Shown: positions 8,429 through 17,140, counted from the stretch's first letter. The stretch is 64,000 nt of DNA from Streptomyces sp. NBC_01431 (GCF_036231355.1 NZ_CP109496.1:5642001-5706000); one strand, 5' to 3'. Numbers and translations are program-made. The notes: a model not told the origin generated them from the sequence alone.

Positions 8429-9468
8429 CGGACATCTCCCGTCGCGATGGCGGCGAAGGCCATCAGGGACTCGGTGCCGGGGGCGAAGTAGCCGGTGTGG
8501 CCCTGGGCGTCGGCGGCGGGCACCCGGCGGGCGCCGAACGACGGGTCGGTGGGGTCGGCGCCGTGGCCGAGCCCCGCGAACTCGATGTGCGGTACGTCGT
8601 CGATCCAGTCCGAGGAATCCTTGGCCGCCCACACCCGGGCGTCGGTGTGCAGGTCGGCGGCGGTGTCGGCGCGCATGCCGGGGGAGCCGAGCACCACGAT
8701 GTCGGTGGCGTCGCTGTCCCGGGCCGCCAGGCCGCACACCACGGAGCCGTAGCTGTGGCAGAACAGCACCGGGTCGGGCGCGCCAGTCGCGTCGAGCCCC
8801 TCGGTGAGACGGGTCAGCCGCTCGGCGCCCGCCTCGGCGAGCCTCCCGGTGGCCGCGTCGAGCCCGACCCCGACGGGAGTGGTGTACCCGGCCCAGGCGA
8901 TCACGGCGGTCGCGTCGTGGGTCGCGGCCCGCAGTGACGCGGCCATTCCGGCGGGGGTGCCGTACCGGTCGTTCGTGCGGTCGAAGGTGCCCGCGTCGAT
9001 GTCGGAGCCGGGCACCACCACGGACACGTGCGCGGCACCGGTCAACTCTCCGTAGACCTCGGCCACTTGACCCCGGCCGCGCGGGTCGAACGCGAGGATC
9101 TGCCGATCGGCGTCGGCGAGACGGGCGTAGCGCGCGTCGTGGGTGGCCGAGATGGCGAGCCGGTTCGCCTCGTACCGCAGGTGTACGGGGGCGCCGTCCA
9201 GGTTCCCCACGATCTCGGGGTGGCGGCGGGCCAGGGTCTGCTGCTCCGGCCCGCTCAGCCCGGCGAAGAACAGGGCGACTTCGCGGGGGGTCGCGGTCGC
9301 GGGGTCGGGCAGCGGCCGCCCGATCACCGTGTCGGCCCGCCAGGCGGCGGCGCCGGGCGGCGGGCCCGTGACCGCCTGCTGCGCATCGGCCGTCGCCCAC
9401 CCCGCCGTTCCCGCGACGGCCGTGACGACCAACGCGGAAGCGATCAACGCCCTCCCTGTCCGACGCAT
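8425..9468 (-). CDS. secreted alpha/beta hydrolase (DUF1023 family), copy 1
   Basis: 347 residues with an N-terminal signal sequence (RRTGRALIASALVVTAVAG). The domain begins at AGLSGPEQQTLARRHPEIVG and has the nucleophile-elbow variant FCHSYGSVVCG, with Ser as nucleophile, followed by VVLGSPGM and a C-terminal His in GLGHGADPTDPSFG. This is the DUF1023 alpha/beta-hydrolase pattern. Translationally coupled to the membrane acyltransferase, suggesting joint work on an exported lipid or sugar. A second member lies at 12798-14009 in this window. Substrate unknown. Confidence 0.85.
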   Translation of the reverse strand: MRRTGRALIASALVVTAVAGTAGWATADAQQAVTGPPPGAAAWRADTVIGRPLPDPATATPREVALFFAGLSGPEQQTLARRHPEIVGNLDGAPVHLRYEANRLAISATHDARYARLADADRQILAFDPRGRGQVAEVYGELTGAAHVSVVVPGSDIDAGTFDRTNDRYGTPAGMAASLRAATHDATAVIAWAGYTTPVGVGLDAATGRLAEAGAERLTRLTEGLDATGAPDPVLFCHSYGSVVCGLAARDSDATDIVVLGSPGMRADTAADLHTDARVWAAKDSSDWIDDVPHIEFAGLGHGADPTDPSFGARRVPAADAQGHTGYFAPGTESLMAFAAIATGDVR

Positions 9469-9613
9469 GCCCCGACTCCCTTCCTCTTTCGCCTGTTCCT
9501 TGACGAGGAGGAAGGTAGGAAGCGGGTGCCCTGCGGGGCGTCGGACTGGGGGGTTGGGTCGGGGGTGCTACTGAGGTAGGGGGTGGGTGACGCTCGGCCA
9601 AATCAAGCCCCTC

Positions 9614-9650
9614 CGGCGTTTGAGGAGCGGGGTCTGGGGCGGAGCCCCAG
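9614..9650 (+). repeat. Streptomyces intergenic repeat CGGCGTTTGAGGAGCGGG plus hairpin
   Basis: The 18-bp sequence CGGCGTTTGAGGAGCGGG (9614-9631) is followed by a perfect 7-bp hairpin CTGGGGC-GGA-GCCCCAG (9634-9650). The same 18 bases occur inverted at 54372-54389 next to another hairpin. From memory this is a common intergenic element of Streptomyces, usually at the 3' ends of genes; here it lies between the response regulator and hydrolase genes. Confidence 0.75.
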
Positions 9651-9674
9651 TTCGGGAAGGGGCGGGGGGAAAAA

Positions 9675-10358
9675 TTACCCAGGGTCCCCCGGTCGCACCA
9701 CGCCCGCCTCGTACGCGAAGATCACCGCCTGCGCGCGGTCCCTCAGGTCCAGCTTCGCCAGCACGCGGCCGATGTGCGTCTTCACCGTCTGCTCCGCCAG
9801 TACCAACCGCCCCGCGATCTCCTGGTTCGAAAGACCCCGTGCGATCAGCTCCAGCACCTCCGTCTCCCGTGGTGTGAGCCCGTTGAGCCGCAGCGCCGCC
9901 GCCCCCTTGCGCGGGGCCGGCCGCTGCGCGGCGAAGTCGGCGATGAGGCGGCGCGTCACGGAGGGCGCGAGCAGTGCCTCGCCCGCCGCGACGATCCGGA
10001 CCGCCGCGATGAGATCGGCCGGCGGCGCGTCCTTGAGCAGGAACCCGGACGCCCCGGCGCGCAGCGCCTCGTACACGTAGTCGTCGACGTCGAACGTCGT
10101 CAGCATGAGGACCTTGGGGCGGTGGACGACGCCCACCGGCGCCTCCAGGATCTCGCGGGCCGCGGCGAGGCCGTCCATCTCGGGCATCCGGACGTCCATG
10201 AGGACCACGTCCGGATGGGCGGAGCGGGCCACCCGCACTCCCTCGCGGCCGTTGGGCGCCTCGCCCACCACGTCGATGTCCGGCTGCGCCGAGAGCAGCG
10301 CGGCGAACCCCGCCCGCACCATGGCCTGGTCGTCGACGATGATCACGCGGATGGTCAA
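9675..10358 (-). CDS. LuxR-type (NarL/FixJ) response regulator
   Basis: 227 residues. Receiver domain: acidic pocket Asp9/Asp10 (IIVDDQAMVR), phosphorylated Asp55 in VVLMDVRMPEMDG, the Thr of MLTTFD, and Lys in LLKDAPPADL. A C-terminal LuxR helix-turn-helix follows, LTPRETEVLELIARGLSNQ ending in KTHIGRVLAKL. I chose the TTG at 10356-10358 (MTIRVIIVDDQ), which has AGGACG upstream; a GTG four codons in is possible. It starts eight bases after the kinase stop, forming a standard kinase-regulator operon. Confidence 0.95.
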   Translation of the reverse strand: MTIRVIIVDDQAMVRAGFAALLSAQPDIDVVGEAPNGREGVRVARSAHPDVVLMDVRMPEMDGLAAAREILEAPVGVVHRPKVLMLTTFDVDDYVYEALRAGASGFLLKDAPPADLIAAVRIVAAGEALLAPSVTRRLIADFAAQRPAPRKGAAALRLNGLTPRETEVLELIARGLSNQEIAGRLVLAEQTVKTHIGRVLAKLDLRDRAQAVIFAYEAGVVRPGDPG

Positions 10359-10366
10359 CTGGCGTC

Positions 10367-11641
10367 CTAGGTAAGGGAATCGAGTGCGGGCGGCGCATCG
10401 AGCGGGAGGCGGGCCGCCACCCGGAACCCGCCGTCGGGCAGCGGCCCGGTGTCCAGCCGGCCGCCGGTCAACCGTACGCGCTCGCGCATGCCGACCAGGC
10501 CGTGCCCCGTCCCGGACGCCTCCAGCGGCGAAGTGCGGCCCGTGGCGGGGCCGTTGACGACCACCACCGTCAGCTGCCGGTCGTCGCACGTGACGGAGAT
10601 CCGGGTCGAGGCGCCCGGCGCGTGCCGTACGACATTGGCGAGCGCCTCCTGCACGATCCGGTACGCCGACAGGTCCACCGCGGGCGCCAGCGCGGGCAGA
10701 TCCGCGGCCAGGGAGAGCCGCGCGGGCAGTCCGGCCCGTACCGTCGCCTCCACCAGCTGCTGGAGGCGGTCCACACCGGGCTGCGGCGCCCGCTCGCCGC
10801 CGCTGTCACCGCTGCCCTCGCTGCGCAGCACCGTGAGCAGGCGCCGCATCTCGCTCAGCGACTCGCGGGCGCTCGACGCGATGGACGCGAACTCCTCGCG
10901 GGCCGCGTCGTCGAGCCCGGTCAGCCGGTACGGCGCCGAGTCGGCCTGCACGGTGATCACCGACATGTGGTGAGCCACCACGTCGTGCAACTCGCGGGCG
11001 ATGCGGGCGCGTTCCTCCAGCAGGGTCCGCTGGGCGCGCTCGGCCTCGCTGATGGTCTCCTGCTCGGCGAGACGTCGCGCGGTCTCGCCGCGGCTGCGCA
11101 GCGCGCCCGTGAAGGCGAGCATCACACCGGACAGGACGAACAGCAGCACATGGGTGCTGATGGAGCCGCCGGGCGCGAACATCTCGAACAGCACCCCGGT
11201 GGCGCCCGTCACCAGCCACACCCCGAGCAGCCGGCGGGTCGTCTCGCGCAGCCCGAGGGCCGCCATGAGGACCAGGTATCCGACGACCACGGCCGGGGGC
11301 CACGGCCAGGCGCGACCGGCCGACTCGGAGTGGATCAGGACCGCGCCCAGGACGTCGGCGGTGAAGATGATCAGCCAAGCCTGAAGGGGCCGCGTGACGG
11401 CGAGCAGCAGGGGGACGGTCTGGGCCACGCCCAGCGCCCCCGCCCAGCCGCCGCCCGCCTTGTAGTCGTTGGTGAGCACGCTGATGGTGACCGGCAGCAG
11501 CGCCACCACGAAGACACCGGCGACGACGTACGGACTCGACCGCTGCCAGCGCTTGGGCGCCCGCGCGAACAGGGGCAGGGCGGATGCGGCGGGGGCCCGC
11601 AGCAGGGCGAGCGCGCGACGGGACGGGAGTGCGATCTTCAT
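10367..11641 (-). CDS. two-component sensor histidine kinase (HisKA_3 type)
   Basis: 424 residues. The N-terminal half has about five or six membrane segments with no large extracellular loop, so sensing is probably intramembrane. A short coiled coil leads to the phospho-acceptor His in IARELHDVVAHHMS (about residue 220), and the ATPase N-box is EALANVVRHAPG, with GHGLVGMRERV as the G-box. This architecture belongs to the NarL-partner class and matches the LuxR-type regulator encoded just downstream. The signal is unknown. Confidence 0.94.
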   Translation of the reverse strand: MKIALPSRRALALLRAPAASALPLFARAPKRWQRSSPYVVAGVFVVALLPVTISVLTNDYKAGGGWAGALGVAQTVPLLLAVTRPLQAWLIIFTADVLGAVLIHSESAGRAWPWPPAVVVGYLVLMAALGLRETTRRLLGVWLVTGATGVLFEMFAPGGSISTHVLLFVLSGVMLAFTGALRSRGETARRLAEQETISEAERAQRTLLEERARIARELHDVVAHHMSVITVQADSAPYRLTGLDDAAREEFASIASSARESLSEMRRLLTVLRSEGSGDSGGERAPQPGVDRLQQLVEATVRAGLPARLSLAADLPALAPAVDLSAYRIVQEALANVVRHAPGASTRISVTCDDRQLTVVVVNGPATGRTSPLEASGTGHGLVGMRERVRLTGGRLDTGPLPDGGFRVAARLPLDAPPALDSLT

Positions 11642-11735
11642 GTCCCGGCCAGCCTAGGGACGCTCAGACGCCCGCGCGTCATACCGGGGTGCCATGCCGC
11701 CCTCGGACCCTGGTACGGGGTATGGCGGCCGGCCC

Positions 11736-11810
11736 CATATGGACCGGGTCCATGTGGACCGGGCTCATGTGGAGCGGGCCCATGTGGAGCGGGCCCATGT
11801 GGAGCGGGCC
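11736..11810 (+). repeat. five tandem copies of a 15-bp unit
   Basis: Five head-to-tail 15-bp units from 11736. The last three are identical (CATGTGGAGCGGGCC); the first two differ at 3 and 2 positions (CATATGGACCGGGTC, CATGTGGACCGGGCT). The array fills the gap between the DUF4429 gene stop and the histidine kinase start, upstream of the kinase. The unit is a multiple of three, but no gene start supports translation here. Copy number probably varies between strains. Confidence 0.95.
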
Positions 11811-11816
11811 CGCGCC

Positions 11817-12680
11817 CTACAGCTCGGCCAGCAGCTCCGCCTTCTTGGCGCTGAACTCGTCGTCGGTGACGAGCCCGGCCCGGTGCAGCTCTCCGAGGTG
11901 GCGAATCCTTTCCGCGATGTCGGCGGGATCGCGCCGCCCCGCCGCGACCGGGACCACCTGGTGGGGAATCGACGGGCCGGTGCCCCGTACGGCCGCGAGG
12001 ACCGCCGCCGCGAACGGCAGCGACTCGTGTACGGGGCCGTAGCCGAGGCCGAAGACCACGGCCGCCGGGTCGAGGTCGGCCTGCGCGGTGGCATCCGCGG
12101 CCTCGCGGCGCAGCAGTCGCAGATGGCCGTTGAAGACATCGGGGGAGCGCCACTCGACCCCGCTCAGCGCGGCCACCGGAAAGGTCTGGTCTCCGGCCTT
12201 CCACTTCTCGGAGGACGCGCCGGTCCAGAACCAGCGGAACGTGACCTGCCGCCCGTCGAACGCGGCCTTGCCGTCGTACGCCTTGAAGTTCAGCGGGGCC
12301 TTCGGCGCCGCCACCAGATGACGGTCGGCGGGCCGGTTGGCGTGCGGCACCAGGGTGCCGCGCAGCTCGTCCGCGTAGTACTCGGCGAGCGTCTCGCGCT
12401 CGGCGGGCAGCACCAGGCGGTAGGGGTCGCAGGCCTCCTTCAACTGGCCCGCGGCGGCTTCCATCAGCGGGTCGGCGCCCGGTCTCGGCACCGCGTGCAG
12501 CACCACCGTGCCGCGTTTGCCCGGGGTCAGCGTGACCGACTCCAACGCCTCGTGGGGGACGCGTCGTTCGCGCAGCGCCTGGAAGAGCTTCGGCGCGCGG
12601 ATCCCCCGTTCGAAGCGGATGAGCACGGAGTCGGACGCGAACTCCCAGGTGGCATGAATTCCGGCCAGCACATCACCCAT
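11817..12680 (-). CDS. DUF4429 domain protein with C-terminal SHOCT motif
   Basis: About 287 residues. Two copies of a beta-rich DUF4429-like domain are suggested: FASDSVLIRFERG with LTPGKRGTVVLHAVPRPGAD, then VTFRWFWTGASSEKWK with WRSPDVFNGHLRL. The end, IAERIRHLGELHRAGLVTDD followed by EFSAKKAELLAEL, is a textbook SHOCT motif, a short C-terminal module seen on many oligomeric or membrane-associated proteins. Start ATG at 12678-12680 (MGDVLAGIHATWEF); an ATG three codons upstream is also possible. Function unknown. Confidence 0.85.
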   Translation of the reverse strand: MGDVLAGIHATWEFASDSVLIRFERGIRAPKLFQALRERRVPHEALESVTLTPGKRGTVVLHAVPRPGADPLMEAAAGQLKEACDPYRLVLPAERETLAEYYADELRGTLVPHANRPADRHLVAAPKAPLNFKAYDGKAAFDGRQVTFRWFWTGASSEKWKAGDQTFPVAALSGVEWRSPDVFNGHLRLLRREAADATAQADLDPAAVVFGLGYGPVHESLPFAAAVLAAVRGTGPSIPHQVVPVAAGRRDPADIAERIRHLGELHRAGLVTDDEFSAKKAELLAEL

Positions 12681-12797
12681 GTGCCTCATCGTAGGCGGCG
12701 CACGCCCGCGCGTCCCGCTTCGGCGAAAACCCCGCTGCCGCACCACCGCTCGGGCGATCGTGCGGCGTCTACGCGTGTCCGTCCGCCGCCTTGCCCG

Positions 12798-14009
12798 TCA
12801 AGCCGCCGACCGGTCGGAAATCCCACTGCCACAGCCACTGGCGCCGGCCGCGCAGACAACCGACTGATACGCGCCAACTCCGATCGCGGCGAAGTTGGCG
12901 AGGCTCGCGGTGCCCGGCTCGAAATAGCCGGGGTGGCCGATCGCTCCGGCTGCCGAGAGGACCCGGGCGCCGAACGCCGGGGAGACTGGGTCGGCGCCGT
13001 GACCGAGGCCGGCGACATCCAGATAGGGCACGTCCTGGATCCAGTCGTCCTTGTCCCGCATCGACCAGACCCGGGCCTCGGTGCCCAGCTGGGCGGCGCT
13101 GCCCACCCGCATGCCGGGGCTGCCGGCCACCGCGATGTCGGTGACCCGGGGCGGCAGTTGACGCGTCGAGACCCCGCACACCACAGAGCCGTAGCTGTGG
13201 CAGAAGAGCTCGACCGGTGTGCTGCCGGGCAGTGCGCGCACCAGCGCCGCGAGCCGCACCGCACCGTCCTCGGCCATCTTGCCGACGGCCGCGTCGATGC
13301 CGAGCCCGGCCGGCGCGGTGTAGTCGGCCCAGGCGATCACGGCGGTCCGCGTGCGGGGCGCGGCCGCGCTCTCGGCCGCGTACAGCGACTGGGCCATGCC
13401 GACCGGGGCGGTGTTCTTGCGCCCGCTCTTCTCGAAGGTCAACACGTTCGTGTCGACTCCGGGGACGATCACCGAGACCCGCTGGGCGTGGTCCAGATCG
13501 CCGAAGACCTCCGCGACCCGGCCGGTGTCGGAGGGGTCGAAGGCGAGGATCTGGCGGCCGTCGTCGAGCAGCGAGTCGAACCGGTGCATCCGGCGGCTCG
13601 CGTCCTGGCGACCGTCGGCGGAGAGCCTGGTGTCGACCATGCGTTTCTGCTCGACCGCGCGCGCCTCGGCGAGCGCGACCCGGTTGGCCCGGTAGCGCAA
13701 CGGCACGGGGGCGCCGTTCAGATTGCCGACGACCAGCGGATAGCGGTCGGCGAGGTCGTTCTGCTCGGCGGTGTCCAGCGAGTGGAAGAACCGGCCCAGC
13801 TGGTACGCGGTGGCGTCCGGCTTCGGCAGCGGATGGCCGTCCATCGTGCCCCGCGCCCAGGCGGCGAGGGCCGCCGTACGTGGCGCGGAGTCGGCCGCGT
13901 TGGCACGGATCGCCGTCCAGCCGGAGGTCGCGAGCATCACGAACACCACGGCGAGCGCGAGCAGCGCACGCCATGCGTTCAGGGTGGGGGAGGAGTCGAA
14001 GGAAGTCAC
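12798..14009 (-). CDS. secreted alpha/beta hydrolase (DUF1023 family), copy 2
   Basis: 403 residues with an N-terminal hydrophobic anchor (WRALLALAVVFVMLATSG), then the same domain as the 8425-9468 gene: DRYPLVVGNLNGAPVPLRYR, the elbow FCHSYGSVVCG, AVAGSPGM, and the His in GLGHGADPVSPAFG. It is about 55 residues longer than copy 1, including an insertion near ARAVEQKRMVDTRLSADGRQ and a C-terminal tail with two Cys. The GTG start at 14007-14009 lacks a good ribosome site, so the exact start is uncertain. Confidence 0.83.
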   Translation of the reverse strand: MTSFDSSPTLNAWRALLALAVVFVMLATSGWTAIRANAADSAPRTAALAAWARGTMDGHPLPKPDATAYQLGRFFHSLDTAEQNDLADRYPLVVGNLNGAPVPLRYRANRVALAEARAVEQKRMVDTRLSADGRQDASRRMHRFDSLLDDGRQILAFDPSDTGRVAEVFGDLDHAQRVSVIVPGVDTNVLTFEKSGRKNTAPVGMAQSLYAAESAAAPRTRTAVIAWADYTAPAGLGIDAAVGKMAEDGAVRLAALVRALPGSTPVELFCHSYGSVVCGVSTRQLPPRVTDIAVAGSPGMRVGSAAQLGTEARVWSMRDKDDWIQDVPYLDVAGLGHGADPVSPAFGARVLSAAGAIGHPGYFEPGTASLANFAAIGVGAYQSVVCAAGASGCGSGISDRSAA

Positions 14010-14161
14010 TGCTGACCACAGTAGGAGACCCGAGAGGTCCGCTGGGCGGACAGTGAGTCAGATCACGTTTGGAGCCGGAGTGGTCTCACGAAGAGCGCGC
14101 GCGGGCGCACGCTCCGTGCGTCCGCACGGCGCCCGCTCCCCGTTCCCTCACGCTCCGTACG

Positions 14162-14247
14162 CCGTTCCCTCACGGCCGCTGTGTGCGCGGGCCGTTGCTC
14201 AGGCCCCGTGTGGGCGCGCCGTTGCCTCGCGGCCCCGTGTGCGCGCG
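14162..14247 (+). repeat. degenerate ~29-bp tandem repeat
   Basis: Three imperfect copies of a unit beginning CCGTTNCCTC and ending GTGTGNGCGCG follow each other between the hydrolase and TetR genes (14162, 14192 and 14219). The surrounding 240 bases (14010-14251) show no coding potential that I can support. Confidence 0.55.
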
Positions 14248-14251
14248 CCGC

Positions 14252-14905
14252 TCAGCCGCGCCAGTCGTCGGCCAGGGCGGGGCCGAGGTGGTCCAGGTAG
14301 GCGGCGGTGAGCTCGCGGATGGCCGCCACGCTGGGGTCCCCGCCCTGCCCCCACAGTCCGCCCGCCACCCGCATCACCCCGGTGAAGGCGGCCACTGCGA
14401 CCCGGGGCCGAGGGTCGCCGTCGATGTCGAGGCCCTCGCGCTCGGCGATCAGCCGCGCGATGTGCTCCTCCAACTCGGCCGAGCGGCGCAGATGGACCGC
14501 GAGCAGCGCCGGGGTCGACTCGATCACCTGGTACGTACGCATGTAGAGGGCGATCGGCACCACCGGGGACAGGAGTTCCTCGATGGTGTCCCAGGCCGAC
14601 AGGGTGGCGCGGCGCATCGCGGTGAACGGGCCCTCCGCGGGCGGGCGTTGACGCAGCGCGTCGACGAAGTGGGACTCGACCGTGTCCTGCGCGGCGAAGA
14701 CCACGGCCTCCTTGTTCGCGAAGTAGCGGAAGAAGGTGCGCTGGGAGACGTCGACCGAATCGGCGATCTCGTCCACGGTCGTCTGCTCGTACCCCTTGGT
14801 GGTGAAGAGCTCCAGGGCGACGCGTAGCAACGCGTCGCGGGTGCGCTGCTTCTTCAGCTCGCGCAGTCCGCCGACCGGCGCCGTCGGCCGCTGCCCCACC
14901 GTCAC
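14252..14905 (-). CDS. TetR family regulator
   Basis: 217 residues. The N-terminal helix-turn-helix is standard: RDALLRVALELFTTKGYEQT then TVDEIADSVDVSQRTFFRYF. The C-terminal ligand-binding domain is unspecific. It is divergent from an MFS exporter with 115 bases between, the usual arrangement for a local repressor of drug efflux; inverted repeats in that gap support this. The ATG start is preceded by GAGGGCC on its strand. Confidence 0.93.
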   Translation of the reverse strand: MTVGQRPTAPVGGLRELKKQRTRDALLRVALELFTTKGYEQTTVDEIADSVDVSQRTFFRYFANKEAVVFAAQDTVESHFVDALRQRPPAEGPFTAMRRATLSAWDTIEELLSPVVPIALYMRTYQVIESTPALLAVHLRRSAELEEHIARLIAEREGLDIDGDPRPRVAVAAFTGVMRVAGGLWGQGGDPSVAAIRELTAAYLDHLGPALADDWRG

Positions 14906-14958
14906 GTGATGGCCCTCTTTTCGTCAGTTTGGCCTGTTCAGCTTACCTGTGAGCAACG

Positions 14959-15014
14959 TGACAGTTACCGACTTGTGAAATGGTTTGTCAACTGTCAGTG
15001 GCTGACATTAGCCT
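14959..15014 (+). promoter_or_regulatory. MFS promoter with overlapping TetR-type operators
   Basis: TTGTCA (14985-14990) and TAGCCT (15009-15014) are spaced by 18 bases, and the -10 ends six bases before the ATG at 15021, predicting a leaderless mRNA. The spacer contains the inverted repeat TGTCA-GTGGC-TGACA (14993-15007). A wider pair, TGACAGTT (14959-14966) and AACTGTCA (14990-14997), flanks the -35. Repressor binding would block RNA polymerase. The assignment to the adjacent TetR protein is inferred from position. Confidence 0.6.
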
Positions 15015-15020
15015 TTTCGC

Positions 15021-16622
15021 ATGACTAGTCAGACCAGCCTCGAAAAGGCGCCACAGGACGATGTCGCCGCGGTGCCGCCCAAGGGGTTGCGCGGTCACCC
15101 CTGGCTGACACTTTTCGCCGTCGCCATCGGCGTGATGATGGTCGCGCTCGACGGCACCATCGTGGCGATCGCCAATCCCGCCATCCAGAAGGACCTCGGG
15201 GCCTCGCTCCAGGACGTCCAATGGATCACCAACGGCTACATGCTGGCGCTGGCCGTGTCGCTGATCACCGCGGGCAAACTCGGTGACCGGTTCGGCCACC
15301 GCCAGACCTTCCTGATAGGCGTCGTCGGGTTCGGCGCCGCCTCCGGGGCCATCGGCCTCTCCCACAGCGTCACCTTCGTCATCGCCTTCCGCGTCCTCCA
15401 GGGCCTGTTCGGCGCGCTCCTGATGCCGGCCGCGCTCGGCCTGCTGCGGGCCACCTTCCCGGCCGAGAAGCTCAACATGGCGATCGGCATCTGGGGCATG
15501 GTCATCGGCGCCTCCACGGCGGGCGGTCCGATCCTCGGCGGCGTGCTGGTCGAGCACGTCAGCTGGCAGTCCGTCTTCTTCATCAACGTGCCGGTCGGCG
15601 TCCTCGCGCTGGTCCTCGGCCTGGTCATCCTGCTCGACCACCGCGCCGAGAACGCGCCGCGGTCCTTCGACATCGTCGGCATCGTGCTGCTCTCGGTCGC
15701 GATGTTCTGCATGATCTGGGCGCTCATCAAGGGTTCGGAGTACGGCTGGGGCAGCGGGCGGACCCTCGGGTTCATCGCGGCCGCGATGATCGGCTTCGTC
15801 CTCTTCGCGCTCTGGGAGACGAAGGTCAGGGAACCGCTCATCCCGCTCGGCCTGTTCCGGTCCGTACCGCTGTCGGCGGGCACGATCCTGATGATCCTGA
15901 TGGCGTTCGCCTTCATGGGCGGCCTCTTCTTCGTGACGTTCTACCTCCAGAACGTGCACGGCATGTCGGCGGTGGACAGCGGACTGCACCTCCTTCCCCT
16001 CACCGGCATGATGATCGTCGCCTCGCCGCTCGCGGGCGCCCTGATCACCAAGCTGGGTCCGCGGGTTCCGCTGGTCGGCGGCATGGTCTGCACCGCCGTC
16101 GCGATGTTCGGCATGTCCCGGCTGACCATCGGCACGGGCACCGTCACCATGTCCATCTGGTTCGCGCTGCTCGGCCTGGGCCTCGCCCCGGTCATGGTCG
16201 GTGCGACCGAGGTCATCGTCGGCAACGCGCCGATCGAGCTGTCCGGCGTCGCGGGCGGTCTCCAGCAGGCGGGCATGCAGGTCGGCGGCTCGCTCGGCAC
16301 AGCGGTCCTCGGCGCGGTGATGTCCTCGCAGGTCACCTCCAAGCTGCCGGACAACTGGGCCGCGGCCAAGCTGCCCCCCTTGCCTCCCGAGCAGTCCTCG
16401 GCCCTGTCCAAGGCGGTCGAGGTCGGCATGGGCCCGGTCACGCCGGGCACCAGGCCGGAGGTCGCAGCGAAGGTCGCGGCCGTCGCGCACGACACGTTCG
16501 TGTCGGGCATGAGCACCGCGTTCACCGTCGCCGGGATCGTCGCGGTGCTGGCCGCCGCGGTCGCCCTGTTCACCAAGCGCGGCGAGAACGCGCAGGCGGG
16601 TGCGGGCGCGGGGCACATCTGA
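15021..16622 (+). CDS. MFS efflux transporter, DHA2 (EmrB/QacA) family
   Basis: 533 residues with 14 predicted membrane segments. It carries motif A in LGDRFGHRQTFLIG and motif C in GPILGGVLVEHVSWQSVFFI, typical of proton-driven multidrug exporters with 14 helices. Divergent from the TetR gene at 14252-14905, its likely repressor. No Shine-Dalgarno is visible upstream of ATG 15021, in agreement with a leaderless transcript. The substrate is not predictable; a toxic hydrophobic compound or own metabolite is likely. Confidence 0.93.
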   Translation: MTSQTSLEKAPQDDVAAVPPKGLRGHPWLTLFAVAIGVMMVALDGTIVAIANPAIQKDLGASLQDVQWITNGYMLALAVSLITAGKLGDRFGHRQTFLIGVVGFGAASGAIGLSHSVTFVIAFRVLQGLFGALLMPAALGLLRATFPAEKLNMAIGIWGMVIGASTAGGPILGGVLVEHVSWQSVFFINVPVGVLALVLGLVILLDHRAENAPRSFDIVGIVLLSVAMFCMIWALIKGSEYGWGSGRTLGFIAAAMIGFVLFALWETKVREPLIPLGLFRSVPLSAGTILMILMAFAFMGGLFFVTFYLQNVHGMSAVDSGLHLLPLTGMMIVASPLAGALITKLGPRVPLVGGMVCTAVAMFGMSRLTIGTGTVTMSIWFALLGLGLAPVMVGATEVIVGNAPIELSGVAGGLQQAGMQVGGSLGTAVLGAVMSSQVTSKLPDNWAAAKLPPLPPEQSSALSKAVEVGMGPVTPGTRPEVAAKVAAVAHDTFVSGMSTAFTVAGIVAVLAAAVALFTKRGENAQAGAGAGHI

Positions 16623-16646
16623 CCGCGCCAACTCCGTTACGGGGGA

Positions 16647-16686
16647 GCCCCGTTGGACGCGCCTGGAGGCGTCCGGCGGGGCTTTT
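16647..16686 (+). terminator. terminator after the MFS gene
   Basis: Hairpin with inner arms GGACGC / GCGTCC and outer arms AGCCC / GGGCT, followed by TTTT (16683-16686), 24 bases after the stop codon of the exporter gene. Confidence 0.75.
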
Positions 16687-16763
16687 CGTGTCCGGACGAT
16701 TGGGGACTTCGAAGCGTGGTACCCGATCTCTGAGGCCGAGCCGACCAACCTCAGGGAGTGATG

Positions 16764-17075
16764 ATGGCGGGCTTCGGACACACCACGCGTACGCGCAGGG
16801 CCCCCCGGTCACGGAACCGCATGTGGCCCCGGACCGGGCCGGACCGCGCGACGCTCGGCATCGTGGGACTGCTCTGCGCGATCGCGGGGTTCTTCGTCCT
16901 CGGGATCGTGCTCGGCCCCGTCGCGATCGCCTGCGGCTGGCTGGGCATGGGGCGCCGCTGGAACGGCTCGCACCCACTGCCCGCGCTGGTCGCACTGGTC
17001 CTGGGCGGCATCGACACCCTGCTGGCGATCATCTGGCTGGCAGGAGCGGCAACCCTGGGCAACGGCGTCTTCTGA
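16764..17075 (+). CDS. small DUF4190-type membrane protein
   Basis: About 103 residues. A basic N-terminus is followed by two hydrophobic segments (GIVGLLCAIAGFFVLGIVLG and LVALVLGGIDTLLAIIWLAG) separated by WLGMGRRWNGS. This fits the DUF4190 pattern of short actinobacterial membrane proteins of unknown function. AGGGAG upstream best suits the ATG at 16764; ATG 16761 and GTG 16758 are close alternatives. A strong terminator follows. Confidence 0.7.
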   Translation: MAGFGHTTRTRRAPRSRNRMWPRTGPDRATLGIVGLLCAIAGFFVLGIVLGPVAIACGWLGMGRRWNGSHPLPALVALVLGGIDTLLAIIWLAGAATLGNGVF

Positions 17076-17088
17076 CAGCCGCCAACAA

Positions 17089-17126
17089 GGAAGGGTGGCA
17101 GGCCCAAGAGGGCCTGCCACCCTTCC
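17089..17126 (+). terminator. strong 17-bp hairpin terminator
   Basis: Perfect 17-bp stem GGAAGGGTGGCAGGCCC with its complement and an AAGA loop, 13 bases after the DUF4190 stop. No T-run follows, as is usual for high-GC actinobacteria. It may also serve aceE, which converges on it from the other side. Confidence 0.85.
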
Positions 17127-17140
17127 CCACGCCCCGAACC

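Noticed and set aside
11638..12204. Open frame translating the 15-bp repeat array as a Gly-Pro-His repeat protein
   Set aside because: It overlaps the DUF4429 gene out of frame, has no ribosome site, and the frame is a by-product of the 15-base unit.
14101..14250. CRISPR-like array in the GTGTGCGCG repeat region
   Set aside because: Units are adjacent and degenerate with no unique spacers; no cas genes nearby.
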